Part shown: positions 1-7,620 of the stretch, piece after piece
How positions within the stretch are numbered: position 1 is the stretch's first letter
Layout of the letters: the number at the start of each line of letters is the position of its first letter
From: Amphritea balenae
Lineage (GTDB): Bacteria > Pseudomonadota > Gammaproteobacteria > Pseudomonadales > Balneatricaceae
Assembly: GCF_003858655.1 (NCBI RefSeq)
Contig: NZ_RQXV01000001.1
Coordinates: 124,001 to 188,000 of the forward strand
Direction of reading: 5' to 3'
Length of the DNA stretch: 64,000 nt
Notes under the pieces: model-generated
Database searches by the model: none
What the model was told of the DNA's origin: nothing
Seen by the model: the letters and a program-made list of their open reading frames with translations, nothing else
Position numbers and translations under genes: made by a program

Positions 1-142
1 GTACAGCTTCTTCTACGGCGATCTCGCAGAACGGATTCATCGCCATTTTTACATTACTCAGATCAACGTCACTGTTATCAGATTTAACACGTACTTTTAC
101 GTTGTAATCGATAACGCGCTTGACAGTCACCAGCACTTTCAT
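1..142 (-). CDS. etfB: Electron transfer flavoprotein beta subunit, N-terminal part (cut by window edge)
   Basis: The minus strand read from position 142 begins [20 protein letters not shown] and continues to the window edge without a stop. This opening, followed about 30 residues on by the conserved segment [16 protein letters not shown], is the N-terminus of EtfB. EtfB pairs with EtfA to carry electrons from acyl-CoA dehydrogenases to ETF-ubiquinone oxidoreductase. An AGGCGG ribosome binding site precedes the ATG. The gene diverges from the ETF-QO gene at 412. The shared intergenic region holds two copies of the TTAGGG-type palindrome, so both arms of the electron transfer chain may be co-regulated with the acyl-CoA dehydrogenase genes in this window. 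Only about 47 codons are visible; etfA presumably follows outside the window. Confidence 0.93.
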   Translation of the reverse strand, partial: MKVLVTVKRVIDYNVKVRVKSDNSDVDLSNVKMAMNPFCEIAVEEAV

Positions 143-182
143 CTGCATACCGCCTATTTCTTCTTTATTATCAATGATTAAA

Positions 183-200
183 TTCGTTTAATATAACGAA
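183..200. promoter_or_regulatory. Inverted repeat TTCGTT-N6-AACGAA upstream of etfB
   Basis: Perfect 6-bp arms (183-188 and 195-200) separated by TAATAT lie 41-58 bp upstream of the etfB start codon. The position fits a repressor operator overlapping the etfB promoter. No second copy was noticed in the window, so the cognate regulator is unknown. Confidence 0.35.
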
Positions 201-212
201 CCTGCCAGGCAA

Positions 213-232
213 AAATTAGGGCATTCCCTTAT
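213..232. promoter_or_regulatory. Palindromic operator candidate (TTAGGG-N4-CCCTTA), etfB side
   Basis: TTAGGG (216-221), CATT, CCCTTA (226-231). Over 20 positions it matches the copy at 41161-41180 (reverse complement) at about 16. Read toward etfB it sits between a possible -35 (TTGCTG) and -10 (TAATTT) about 20 bp apart. That is the spacing typical of promoters remodelled by MerR-family activators. The placement is observed; regulation is inferred. Confidence 0.5.
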
Positions 233-300
233 TTTACACAGCAAGTGAGAATAAGCAATGACCCTAATAGGTTAAAAGGGTTGATTTTTACCCCTGTTCT

Positions 301-320
301 TTATTAGGGTAAACACCTAT
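301..320. promoter_or_regulatory. Palindromic operator candidate, ETF-QO side
   Basis: TTAGGG (304-309), TAAA, CACCTA (314-319). It matches the reverse complement of the 41161-41180 copy at 17 of 20 positions. A TATAAA -10-like box overlaps its right edge (318-323), so the motif occupies the spacer of the presumed ETF-QO promoter. A related inverted pair TTTACCC (287-293) / GGGTAAA (307-313) overlaps it. Confidence 0.5.
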
Positions 321-411
321 AAAAATTAAAATGCATCTTTCCTGCACAAGGATAGACGCTCTGATTCTACATGAACTATAATGCAGGATCTATGTTCGCT
401 GGGAGAAAAAC

Positions 412-2061
412 GTGACAAGAGAATCGATGGAATTTGATGTGGTAATCGTTGGTGCCGGCCCTGCTGGCTTATCAACGGCATGCCGCCTGATGCAACAAGC
501 CAATGAGGCTGGCCAGGAACTGATGGTCTGCGTAGTTGAAAAAGGTTCTGAAGTCGGTGCCCATATCCTCTCAGGCGCAGTTGTGGAGCCACGCGCTCTT
601 AATGAGCTATTTCCAAACTGGAAAGATCTGGGGGCTCCGTTAAAAACAGAGGTTACCGAAGATCAGATCTATTTGCTGAAAGATGATCAGAAGGCGACTA
701 AGATCCCTAATGGTCTTGTCCCAAAAACCATGCATAACGATGGTAACTATATTGCCAGTGTCGGAAATCTGAGTCGCTGGTTAGCTGAGCAGGCTGAACA
801 ACTTGGCGTTGAGATTTTCCCAGGCTTCCCAGCCTCTCATATAATTTACGGTGATGCCGGCCAGGTTGCTGGTATCGGTACCGGTGACATGGGGCTAGAC
901 GAGGAAGGCAATCAGAAAGATACCTACATGCCAGGTATGGACCTGTTGGCAAAATACACTATCTTTACTGAAGGTTGCCGCGGCCATCTGGGTAAAGAGC
1001 TTATCGCTAAGTTTGAACTGGATGCAGACGCAGACGCTCAGCATTACGGCGTAGGTATTAAAGAGCTGTGGGATATTGATCCGGCTAAACATCAGCCCGG
1101 CCTGGTGCTTCATGGTGCTGGCTGGCCACTGACCGAAGGGGGTGCCAGCGGTGGTTTCTTCCTTTATCACGCGGAAGACAACCAAGTGACTGTTGGTCTG
1201 ATTACCGACCTTAACTATGACAATCCACATCTTAGCCCATTTGATGAATTCCAACGTATGAAGCACCACCCACTGGTTGCTGAATATCTGGAAGACGGCA
1301 AACGGGTATCCTATGGTGCACGGGCCATCACTAAGGGTGGCTACAACGCTCTGCCGAAAATGAGCATGCCGGGCGCACTATTACTAGGCTGTGATGCGGG
1401 CACCCTGAATTTTGCCAAAATCAAAGGCACGCACACAGCGATGAAGTCCGGTATGGTTGCCGCTGAAACTCTGTTCCAGGCCTTAAGCAACGGTGATGAA
1501 GGCGGCAACGATCTGACCAGCTATGGCGACAACTTCAAGAACTCCTGGCTTTGCGAAGAACTGCACAGAAGCCGGAACTTTGGACCTGCCCTGCATAAAT
1601 ACGGCACTATAATCGGCGGTGCGTTGAACTTTATCGATCAGAATATTTTCAGCCTGCCTTTCACTATTCGTGACAACCATGCTGATTACGCGCAGATGAA
1701 GCCGGCCAGTGAATGCAACATGATCAGTTATCCGAAGCCTGATGGCGTATTAAGCTTCGACAAGCCTTCATCCGTATTCCTCTCTAACACTAACCATGAA
1801 GAGAGCCAGCCTTGCCACCTGAAACTGACGGACAACTCTATTCCACTAGGTCAGAATCTCCAGAAATTCAATGAACCGGCCCAGCGCTACTGTCCGGCAG
1901 GGGTTTATGAAGTACTGGAAGATGAAAACGGCGAGAAACAGTTCCAGATCAACTCTCAGAACTGCGTGCACTGTAAAACCTGCGATATTAAAGACCCGGC
2001 CCAGAATATCACCTGGGTAACACCTGAAGGCGGTGGTGGTCCTAACTATCCAAACATGTAA
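412..2061 (+). CDS. Electron transfer flavoprotein-ubiquinone oxidoreductase
   Basis: This membrane-associated flavoprotein takes electrons from reduced ETF and passes them to ubiquinone, connecting acyl-CoA dehydrogenases such as those at 12519 and 34438 to respiration. The N-terminus has the FAD-binding GAGPAG motif (residues 14-19). The C-terminus carries the four cysteines of the [4Fe-4S] cluster: C494 within RYCPAGVYE and C518, C521, C524 within NCVHCKTCDI. The 549-residue length is normal for the family. A GTG start is chosen because GGGAGA lies just upstream and the family usually begins with about five residues before MEFDVVIVGAG. An internal ATG at residue 6 is the alternative. The gene diverges from etfB and is followed by a strong terminator. 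Confidence 0.97.
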   Translation: MTRESMEFDVVIVGAGPAGLSTACRLMQQANEAGQELMVCVVEKGSEVGAHILSGAVVEPRALNELFPNWKDLGAPLKTEVTEDQIYLLKDDQKATKIPNGLVPKTMHNDGNYIASVGNLSRWLAEQAEQLGVEIFPGFPASHIIYGDAGQVAGIGTGDMGLDEEGNQKDTYMPGMDLLAKYTIFTEGCRGHLGKELIAKFELDADADAQHYGVGIKELWDIDPAKHQPGLVLHGAGWPLTEGGASGGFFLYHAEDNQVTVGLITDLNYDNPHLSPFDEFQRMKHHPLVAEYLEDGKRVSYGARAITKGGYNALPKMSMPGALLLGCDAGTLNFAKIKGTHTAMKSGMVAAETLFQALSNGDEGGNDLTSYGDNFKNSWLCEELHRSRNFGPALHKYGTIIGGALNFIDQNIFSLPFTIRDNHADYAQMKPASECNMISYPKPDGVLSFDKPSSVFLSNTNHEESQPCHLKLTDNSIPLGQNLQKFNEPAQRYCPAGVYEVLEDENGEKQFQINSQNCVHCKTCDIKDPAQNITWVTPEGGGGPNYPNM

Positions 2062-2102
2062 TTGTCAGATAGTCTGGCAATGTAAACATGCGACAATCTG
2101 AC

Positions 2103-2130
2103 AACGGGGCTATAGGCCCCGTTTTTTTTT
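2103..2130 (+). terminator. Rho-independent terminator after ETF-QO
   Basis: Stem ACGGGGC / GCCCCGT with a 5-nt loop is followed by a run of nine or more T. It lies about 40 bp downstream of the ETF-QO stop codon. Confidence 0.92.
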
Positions 2131-2252
2131 ATCGACTTAGGTACCAACTATTAGGATGACCATCACTAAATAGATTGATTATCATCAGTAACCTACCCAT
2201 TAATAAGTGTTACTTTAGCTGCCCTATTGACGGTTACCGGTAGTTATAATTG

Positions 2253-2894
2253 ATGGCACGCTCTAACTCAGCAAGAAAATACAGCTCAGACGCTGAAGAT
2301 TCCACACTGGTTTATCAGATTGAAGATAATCTTTATATCAACCTAACCGACAAGTGCACCCTCGCCTGCCAGTTCTGCCCGAAACACAACGGTTGCACTG
2401 AAGTTAAAGGTTATGACTTAGAGATGGAGATTCGGCCTGAGTCACAACAGATCATTGATCTGATTGGTAACCCGCAAGATTACAATGCCATCGTTTTTTG
2501 TGGTTATGGTGAACCTACCCTACGTTTAAAGGTGCTACTTGAAATAGCCCACTGGGTGAAACAGAACGGCGGTAACACCCGTATCAATACCGATGGGCTG
2601 GGCAATCTGGTCAATAAACGCAATATATTGCCTGAACTGAGTGAGTGTATTGATGCGCTCTCTATCTCGCTCAATGCTCAGAACGAAACGGTATATCAGC
2701 GTCACTGCGTGCCGGCACTAGCCGGATCATTTCAGGCAATGCTGGATTTCGTTGAACTGGCCCCCAGGTATATCGATGATGTGAGTGCCAGTGCTATCAA
2801 TGGCCTTGAAGATGTCGACATTGAAGCATGCCGGCAGCTGACAGAATCTCGCGGAGCTAAATTCCGTCAACGGGAGCTGGACGTTGTCGGATAA
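2253..2894 (+). CDS. Radical SAM protein, TatD-linked type
   Basis: A small (213 residue) radical SAM enzyme. The cluster-binding CX3CX2C motif is seen at residues 35-42 (CTLACQFC), followed by FCGYGEPTLR, the glycine-rich S-adenosylmethionine-binding strand, and an INTDG segment. The size and this motif set match the family often found beside TatD nucleases (TIGR04038-like). No tatD gene is visible here. Its substrate is unknown. An upstream in-frame TTG (2250) is possible, but ATG at 2253 is preferred; neither has a clear ribosome binding site. The stop codon overlaps the start of a second radical SAM gene, so the two are probably translationally coupled. Confidence 0.8.
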   Translation: MARSNSARKYSSDAEDSTLVYQIEDNLYINLTDKCTLACQFCPKHNGCTEVKGYDLEMEIRPESQQIIDLIGNPQDYNAIVFCGYGEPTLRLKVLLEIAHWVKQNGGNTRINTDGLGNLVNKRNILPELSECIDALSISLNAQNETVYQRHCVPALAGSFQAMLDFVELAPRYIDDVSASAINGLEDVDIEACRQLTESRGAKFRQRELDVVG

Positions 2895-3894
2895 CCTGAA
2901 GCTGATGCCTGATAACGCCGATATGGACCTGACCCGATACGTCAACACATTCGGATACGCCATGCAGCAACGCTATGGTGAAAAGGTACATAAAGTTTCT
3001 ATTAATGCCGAGTTTACCTGCCCCAACAGAGACGGCACTAAGGGCATTGGTGGCTGTACCTTTTGCAATAATTCCTCATTTAACCCCAATGCACAACAAA
3101 CCCCCGGCGTATGTGAACAGGTTGCTGCGGGTAAAAAAGTCATACGTAAACGTACTGGCGCACAAAAATATCTGGCCTACTTTCAGGCTTACACCAACAC
3201 TTACGCAGAAATAAGTACGCTTAAAGCACTTTACGATGAAGCGCTAGCAATAGATAAAGTCATCGGCCTCTCCATCGGCACCCGACCTGATTGTGTGCCG
3301 GATAAAGTCTTAGATCTACTGGCTGATTATCGGGACCAGGGCCATGAAATCTGGCTTGAACTTGGTCTGCAATCAACATCAGATAAAGTGCTTCAAGGCG
3401 TCAACCGCGGTCACGGCTTTGGTGAATATGTAGATGCCGTCGCAAGAGTTCAACAACGTGAATTGCAATACTGTACTCACCTGATTGCAGGGTTACCTGG
3501 GGAGCCAGTACAAGCCACGGCAGACTCAGCCCGACGAGTGACCAGCATGGGTACCACAGGCCTGAAGCTTCACCCATTACACATCGTGCGTGGCACCCAG
3601 ATGGCACGACAGTGGAAGCAAGGCGGTGTTACACCAATGACTCTGGATGAATATGTGCAGCTGGTTGCCGATATTGTAACTGAAGCGCCTTCAGAGCTGA
3701 TCTTTCATCGCCTGACAGGCACCGCCAACAAAGACCTGTTACTGGCACCAGACTGGACGGAGTATAAGTGGAAAGTGCTTAACGGCATCTATCTGGAGCT
3801 GCAACGTCGGGGTAAACCACAGGGCAGCAGTTTCGCTTTCCAGGCTCATGCGAGTAACAATCAAATAATCACAACCCTGCCTGTTTTGAGCTAA
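2884..3894 (+). CDS. Radical SAM protein, YhcC family (TIGR01212)
   Basis: The protein contains a CX11CX2C cluster-binding pattern (C46, C58 and C61, in CPNRDGTKGIGGCTFC), then LSIGTRPDCVPDKVLDLL and a LELGLQS segment, all typical of the YhcC family. YhcC-like proteins are radical SAM enzymes of poorly defined function. The TTG at 2884 is chosen because GGGAG sits 7 nt upstream and gives an 11-bp overlap with the preceding gene. An ATG at 2923 would align better with the E. coli YhcC N-terminus, so the true start is uncertain. The stop codon lies inside the first unit of a 14-bp tandem repeat. Confidence 0.85.
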   Translation: MSDNLKLMPDNADMDLTRYVNTFGYAMQQRYGEKVHKVSINAEFTCPNRDGTKGIGGCTFCNNSSFNPNAQQTPGVCEQVAAGKKVIRKRTGAQKYLAYFQAYTNTYAEISTLKALYDEALAIDKVIGLSIGTRPDCVPDKVLDLLADYRDQGHEIWLELGLQSTSDKVLQGVNRGHGFGEYVDAVARVQQRELQYCTHLIAGLPGEPVQATADSARRVTSMGTTGLKLHPLHIVRGTQMARQWKQGGVTPMTLDEYVQLVADIVTEAPSELIFHRLTGTANKDLLLAPDWTEYKWKVLNGIYLELQRRGKPQGSSFAFQAHASNNQIITTLPVLS

Positions 3895-3953
3895 CTGCTT
3901 TTAACTAACTGCTTTTAACTAACTACTTTTAGCTAACTGCTTTTAACTAACTA
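3891..3953. repeat. 14-bp tandem repeat, four full units plus a partial
   Basis: Units of CTAACTGCTTTTAA at 3891, 3905, 3919 (two changes) and 3933, with a 7-bp partial at 3947. The first unit includes the TAA stop of the YhcC-like gene. Because 14 is not a multiple of 3, the repeated TAA places stop codons in all three forward frames. It fills the gap between two convergent genes. Confidence 0.95.
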
Positions 3954-3963
3954 CAGATCCCCA

Positions 3964-5937
3964 TCAAAAACGCAGAATACCTCTGAACAGAATATTTCGC
4001 TCTATTTCTGATGTAGTAAAGCCTTTCAAAGCAGAAGACACCGATATCTCTTCATGACGGGCATCGAGTAGATTTTGGCCATACACCCCAAGCTCAACAG
4101 CGGGCGATAGCTGCCAGGTTACCCCTGCATCCAATGTGGTAAAAGGATCAATTTTCACGGACTTGGTTTTACTGAACTCACTCTGATGTTCCAATCGTAG
4201 ATAGGTACTTAAGGCATTGCTAATCTGATAGTCGGCACGCAATGAATACAGTTTCTGAATTCCGGTAGAAAACAGTGGTAATAACAATGCATTATTGCTG
4301 ACTGATTTATAATTCAAATAGTTAAAGGCCAGCTGTAGATTCAACTTAGTGGATGGTTTCAGGTTAGCTACCATCTCCCCACCGACTGAGCGGGTTTGAA
4401 TTCCATTGGCAATACCCGTTACCAGTTCAAACCCCAGGGGGAAACCTGGGACAATATTGATACCCTCTCCTTTTAGTCCGATATCATTATCCGACTTGAT
4501 CTGGTAGAGCGACAGGTCAATTTCCAACTTATCAAAGCTGGCACGATATCCCAGCTCAATATTGTCATGCCTGACTGTGTCAAGCCCACTGCCCCGTACT
4601 CTGGTTCGAACCAGAGGAGTGATGGTCGGTAAAATAGCGTCGGCATAAGCATGCAATAGCGTCGGCGTCATGACTGAACGGGAAACCCCGCCCCAGACAC
4701 GGCTCGATGGAGACAAGTGATGCATAAGCCTGATAGAGGGTTGATACTGCCAGCTATCCAGCGGATCTTTATCTGCTCTTAATGCGGTATACAAGACCAC
4801 CGAATCCGGCACTAACTGATATTCATCCTGAAGAAAAACGGCATAATTACTGTACGTGGTATCTATAGTGTCTGGCAGACTAAAATAATCGCTTTCAACA
4901 GTGTTAATGTCGTTATATTGATACTCCACTCCCAGATCCAGCTTATGCGAGCCGATCTCAGTGTTTACCCCATAGTTCAGGTTCAGTATTTTTAATGTCC
5001 CCGTTGCATCCACATCCAGCGCTATTTCACTTTCAGAGTAACTAAGCTGGACCAGCTGACTCATACTCTCTGAAACACGGTGGTCCATACGCAACATCAC
5101 ATTTGATCGACTGGCTTCGGTCTCAGCATCAACAATCTGATTAGTAAAAGGAGAGGTTAGCTCAGGTACGGCGACGACACGGGTTTGATCAAGATCGAGA
5201 TAATCAAACTTAGCCATCAGTGACAGGTCATCATCAAAATTATAATCAAGCCGACTACTTAAACCTGCGAGATCAGAGACATTATTGTTATCTGTCTGAT
5301 CAACCTGACGGGCTTTTAGATTTATCCGATAACTCCCCTGCTCTCTGAATTGACCACCATATCTGAAATTAATCAGCTTCTGCGCCTCATTATCCGCGGC
5401 TAACGTAAGCTCTGAACCTACAGTATCAAGAGTATGCCTGGTTATTATATTGATCACGCCATTGGCAGCTTTACTGCTCCATAGGGTACCGCCAGAACCC
5501 CGGATCAATTCAATACTTTCAATATCCCGTAACGGAATATCCAGATGCTCCCAGGTCACACCTGGAAAAGCCGGATTGTAGAAATAGCGGCCATCGACCA
5601 TCACCAGAATGTTCGTCCCCAGAACATCTGCCGGCTTTCGGATACCCAGATACAGCTTGCCATTATTTGATTCGCGATAAAATAAACCAGGGATCAAACC
5701 TATAGCTTGCGCCAAGGTTGTTGCGCCAGATCGGTGAATCTGTTCGGAGGTCAGGACATAGATAGATGCCGGGGTATCAATGACAGATTCCGCCCGTTTC
5801 ATAACGGATGAAGCCTGCACATCAAGAGACATCAGCGCCTCTAACCCTAACTCATCAATCTCAGTTTGATTAGCGAAGACTGGAAATGAAAATACCAGTA
5901 ATCCACCAATAACCAAGACAGTTCTGATTTTACTCAA
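3964..5937 (-). CDS. TonB-dependent outer membrane receptor, substrate unknown
   Basis: An outer membrane gated barrel. After a signal peptide ending near VFA, the plug domain contains DTPASIYVLTSEQIHRSGA, LVMVDGRYFYNP and IESIELIRGSGGTLWSSKAANGVINIITR. These are standard plug motifs. The remainder is beta-rich and ends in phenylalanine (GILRF), as expected for a barrel recognised by the BAM machinery. TTG at 5937 is chosen since GAGGT lies 6 nt upstream and it gives a normal signal peptide (LSKIRTVLVIGGLLVFSFPV). An upstream ATG at 5988 would add 17 residues without a ribosome binding site. No ExbB, ExbD or TonB gene is adjacent, and no ligand can be assigned; the plug resembles orphan receptors more than characterised siderophore receptors. 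Confidence 0.9.
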   Translation of the reverse strand: MSKIRTVLVIGGLLVFSFPVFANQTEIDELGLEALMSLDVQASSVMKRAESVIDTPASIYVLTSEQIHRSGATTLAQAIGLIPGLFYRESNNGKLYLGIRKPADVLGTNILVMVDGRYFYNPAFPGVTWEHLDIPLRDIESIELIRGSGGTLWSSKAANGVINIITRHTLDTVGSELTLAADNEAQKLINFRYGGQFREQGSYRINLKARQVDQTDNNNVSDLAGLSSRLDYNFDDDLSLMAKFDYLDLDQTRVVAVPELTSPFTNQIVDAETEASRSNVMLRMDHRVSESMSQLVQLSYSESEIALDVDATGTLKILNLNYGVNTEIGSHKLDLGVEYQYNDINTVESDYFSLPDTIDTTYSNYAVFLQDEYQLVPDSVVLYTALRADKDPLDSWQYQPSIRLMHHLSPSSRVWGGVSRSVMTPTLLHAYADAILPTITPLVRTRVRGSGLDTVRHDNIELGYRASFDKLEIDLSLYQIKSDNDIGLKGEGINIVPGFPLGFELVTGIANGIQTRSVGGEMVANLKPSTKLNLQLAFNYLNYKSVSNNALLLPLFSTGIQKLYSLRADYQISNALSTYLRLEHQSEFSKTKSVKIDPFTTLDAGVTWQLSPAVELGVYGQNLLDARHEEISVSSALKGFTTSEIERNILFRGILRF

Positions 5938-6068
5938 GAGATACCTCAACGTCCGAGTAGTAAACCTTCCAATTATGAAGTAGATCATTATTCATTGTAA
6001 GGAAATAGTACTCGCCCTATCCAATATACACCAGAATGGGTAATCAAAATCAGCAGATCAATTCAAAC

Positions 6069-6509
6069 CTATTGGCGTTTAAGCATATGCGTCACTATGA
6101 AGCTGATCACCTGATCATTATGCTGGTTATAGCCCCGCACGTAATAACGAATCACCCCCAAATCAGACTTAGAAGCAGAGGCTTTATGCTCTATTATCTC
6201 AAGCTCTGATCGCAGGGTATCACCGGGCCTGACCGGCGCCATAAAACGGGTTTCATCAATCGCAGGACCACCTAAAGAACAGGCCTCAAATATGCCCTGC
6301 TGCACCAGTAATCTGAAACACAGCCCCATCGTCTGGAAGCCACTGGCAATCAGACCGCCAAAATGGCTCTCTGCGGCCGCATTAACATCAATATGGAAAC
6401 TCTGGGGATCATAGGTCAATGCAAAATCAATAATTTGCGCTTCAGTCAATGTCGCGCTTCGGCCTTTAATCAACTCACCTACTTCAAAATCATCAAAGTA
6501 TCTGTCCAT
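6069..6509 (-). CDS. MaoC-type (R)-specific enoyl-CoA hydratase-like protein
   Basis: A 146-residue single hot-dog-fold protein. The hydratase motif is visible at YDPQSFHIDVNAAAESHFGGLIASG, with the aspartate and histidine that act in catalysis. Relatives hydrate enoyl-CoA to (R)-3-hydroxyacyl-CoA and, as PhaJ, can feed PHA synthase. That role is possible here given phaC at 16632, but it is not proven by position. The ATG is preceded by GGGGAG. The gene appears monocistronic and lies 297 bp downstream of the SDR gene on the same strand. Confidence 0.85.
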   Translation of the reverse strand: MDRYFDDFEVGELIKGRSATLTEAQIIDFALTYDPQSFHIDVNAAAESHFGGLIASGFQTMGLCFRLLVQQGIFEACSLGGPAIDETRFMAPVRPGDTLRSELEIIEHKASASKSDLGVIRYYVRGYNQHNDQVISFIVTHMLKRQ

Positions 6510-6564
6510 CTATCTCCCCTTAATATTCATTATTTATTGTGAGCAAGAGGTATACCTTATTCAA

Positions 6565-6582
6565 CATTGGCAACAGCCAATG
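6565..6582. other. Short perfect inverted repeat CATTGGC-N4-GCCAATG
   Basis: 7-bp arms (6565-6571 and 6576-6582) with an AACA loop, in the 297-bp gap upstream of the MaoC-type gene. It has no T-run, so it could be an operator or a small hairpin in the 5' leader. No function can be assigned. Confidence 0.4.
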
Positions 6583-6713
6583 CGAGGTAAGCGCAACCAG
6601 CCCTTTTCTTTCAAGAGGGTTCCATTGCGCCTGCTGTGTGATACCGATATTTGCTCAGGCCTTACCCTGAGTGGGTAGAACAATGAACCTTAACCTTTGC
6701 CTGAGCAGATAAA

Positions 6714-6742
6714 ACAAAAAAAGGGGAAGCAAGCTTCCCCTA
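6714..6742 (-). terminator. Terminator of the valine catabolic operon
   Basis: On the minus strand the stem AGGGGAAGC / GCTTCCCCT is followed by seven T. It lies 65-90 bp downstream of the last gene of the mms operon. Confidence 0.92.
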
Positions 6743-6806
6743 AACGGTACTTTTACAAGCACCAGCGCTATTTAAGACATAACAGTACTTAGCATTCGTC
6801 GCTAAA

Positions 6807-7568
6807 TCAGATTCGAAGACCACCATCCATCTCAACGATACGGCCGGTGAAGAACTCATTTTCGATAATATACTTGAGGGTATGGGCCATCTCTTCAACC
6901 TCACCCAGACGCTTCAACGGTACCGCCTGCACCATGCGATCTATTGCTTCAGGCTTCATCTGGGCGGTCATCTCAGTGGCAATAACACCCGGAGCTATAC
7001 CACCAGTACGAATACCGTGACGGGCCAGCTCCCCCGCCCAGCTCACCACCATCGTCGCCACTGCTGATTTTGTAGCTGAGTAGTTTGTCTGGCCCATATT
7101 GCCCGCACGGGACACAGAGGAGATATTAATAATCACGCCACCCTGCCCCTGTACCGCCATAATAGCTGCCGCTTCACGACCACAAAGGAAAGTACCAGTA
7201 ACGTTCACATCAACAACGGACTGAAACTGATCCAGTCCCATCTTACCTTTCAGCTCACCATCTTTAACTTTGATCAGCATGCCATCGCGCATCAGTCCGG
7301 CATTATTGATCAGACCGTTAATCTGGCCACAATCATTCTTGATTTTCGCAAAGGTCGCTTCAACTGAAGACTCATCGGTAATATTACACACATAACCATG
7401 GGCCTTACCGCCAGCGGCTTCGCAGGCGGCACAGGCTTCAATCAGTTTTTCCTGATTCAGGTCTAACAGTGCCAGCACTGCCCCCTGTGATGCCAGGTTT
7501 TCTGCCATTGCGCGACCCAATCCCTGACCACCACCGGTAATGACAAATACACTATCTTTAATCTGCAT
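6807..7568 (-). CDS. Short-chain dehydrogenase/reductase (FabG-like)
   Basis: A 253-residue classical SDR. It has the NAD(P)-binding GGGQGLG motif near residue 12, the NNAG motif (GLINNAGLMRDG), the active-site serine in INISSVSR, and YSATK with the catalytic tyrosine and lysine. The acidic residue after beta-2 (LLDLNQ) suggests NAD preference, as in 3-hydroxyacyl-CoA dehydrogenases. It is the last gene of the valine operon, 52 bp after prpE, with AGGATG before its ATG. It may act as a 3-hydroxyacyl-CoA dehydrogenase or acetoacetyl-CoA reductase. The sequence does not decide between these. Confidence 0.88.
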   Translation of the reverse strand: MQIKDSVFVITGGGQGLGRAMAENLASQGAVLALLDLNQEKLIEACAACEAAGGKAHGYVCNITDESSVEATFAKIKNDCGQINGLINNAGLMRDGMLIKVKDGELKGKMGLDQFQSVVDVNVTGTFLCGREAAAIMAVQGQGGVIINISSVSRAGNMGQTNYSATKSAVATMVVSWAGELARHGIRTGGIAPGVIATEMTAQMKPEAIDRMVQAVPLKRLGEVEEMAHTLKYIIENEFFTGRIVEMDGGLRI

Positions 7569-7620
7569 ACTTTCATCCTATACTGAGCCGGGCACAAAGC
7601 CCGGCCGATTAGGTTACAGG

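Noticed and set aside
5985-6010. Fur box upstream of the TonB-dependent receptor gene
   Set aside because: Only a few GAATAATGAT-like bases match, well below a usable 19-bp Fur site.
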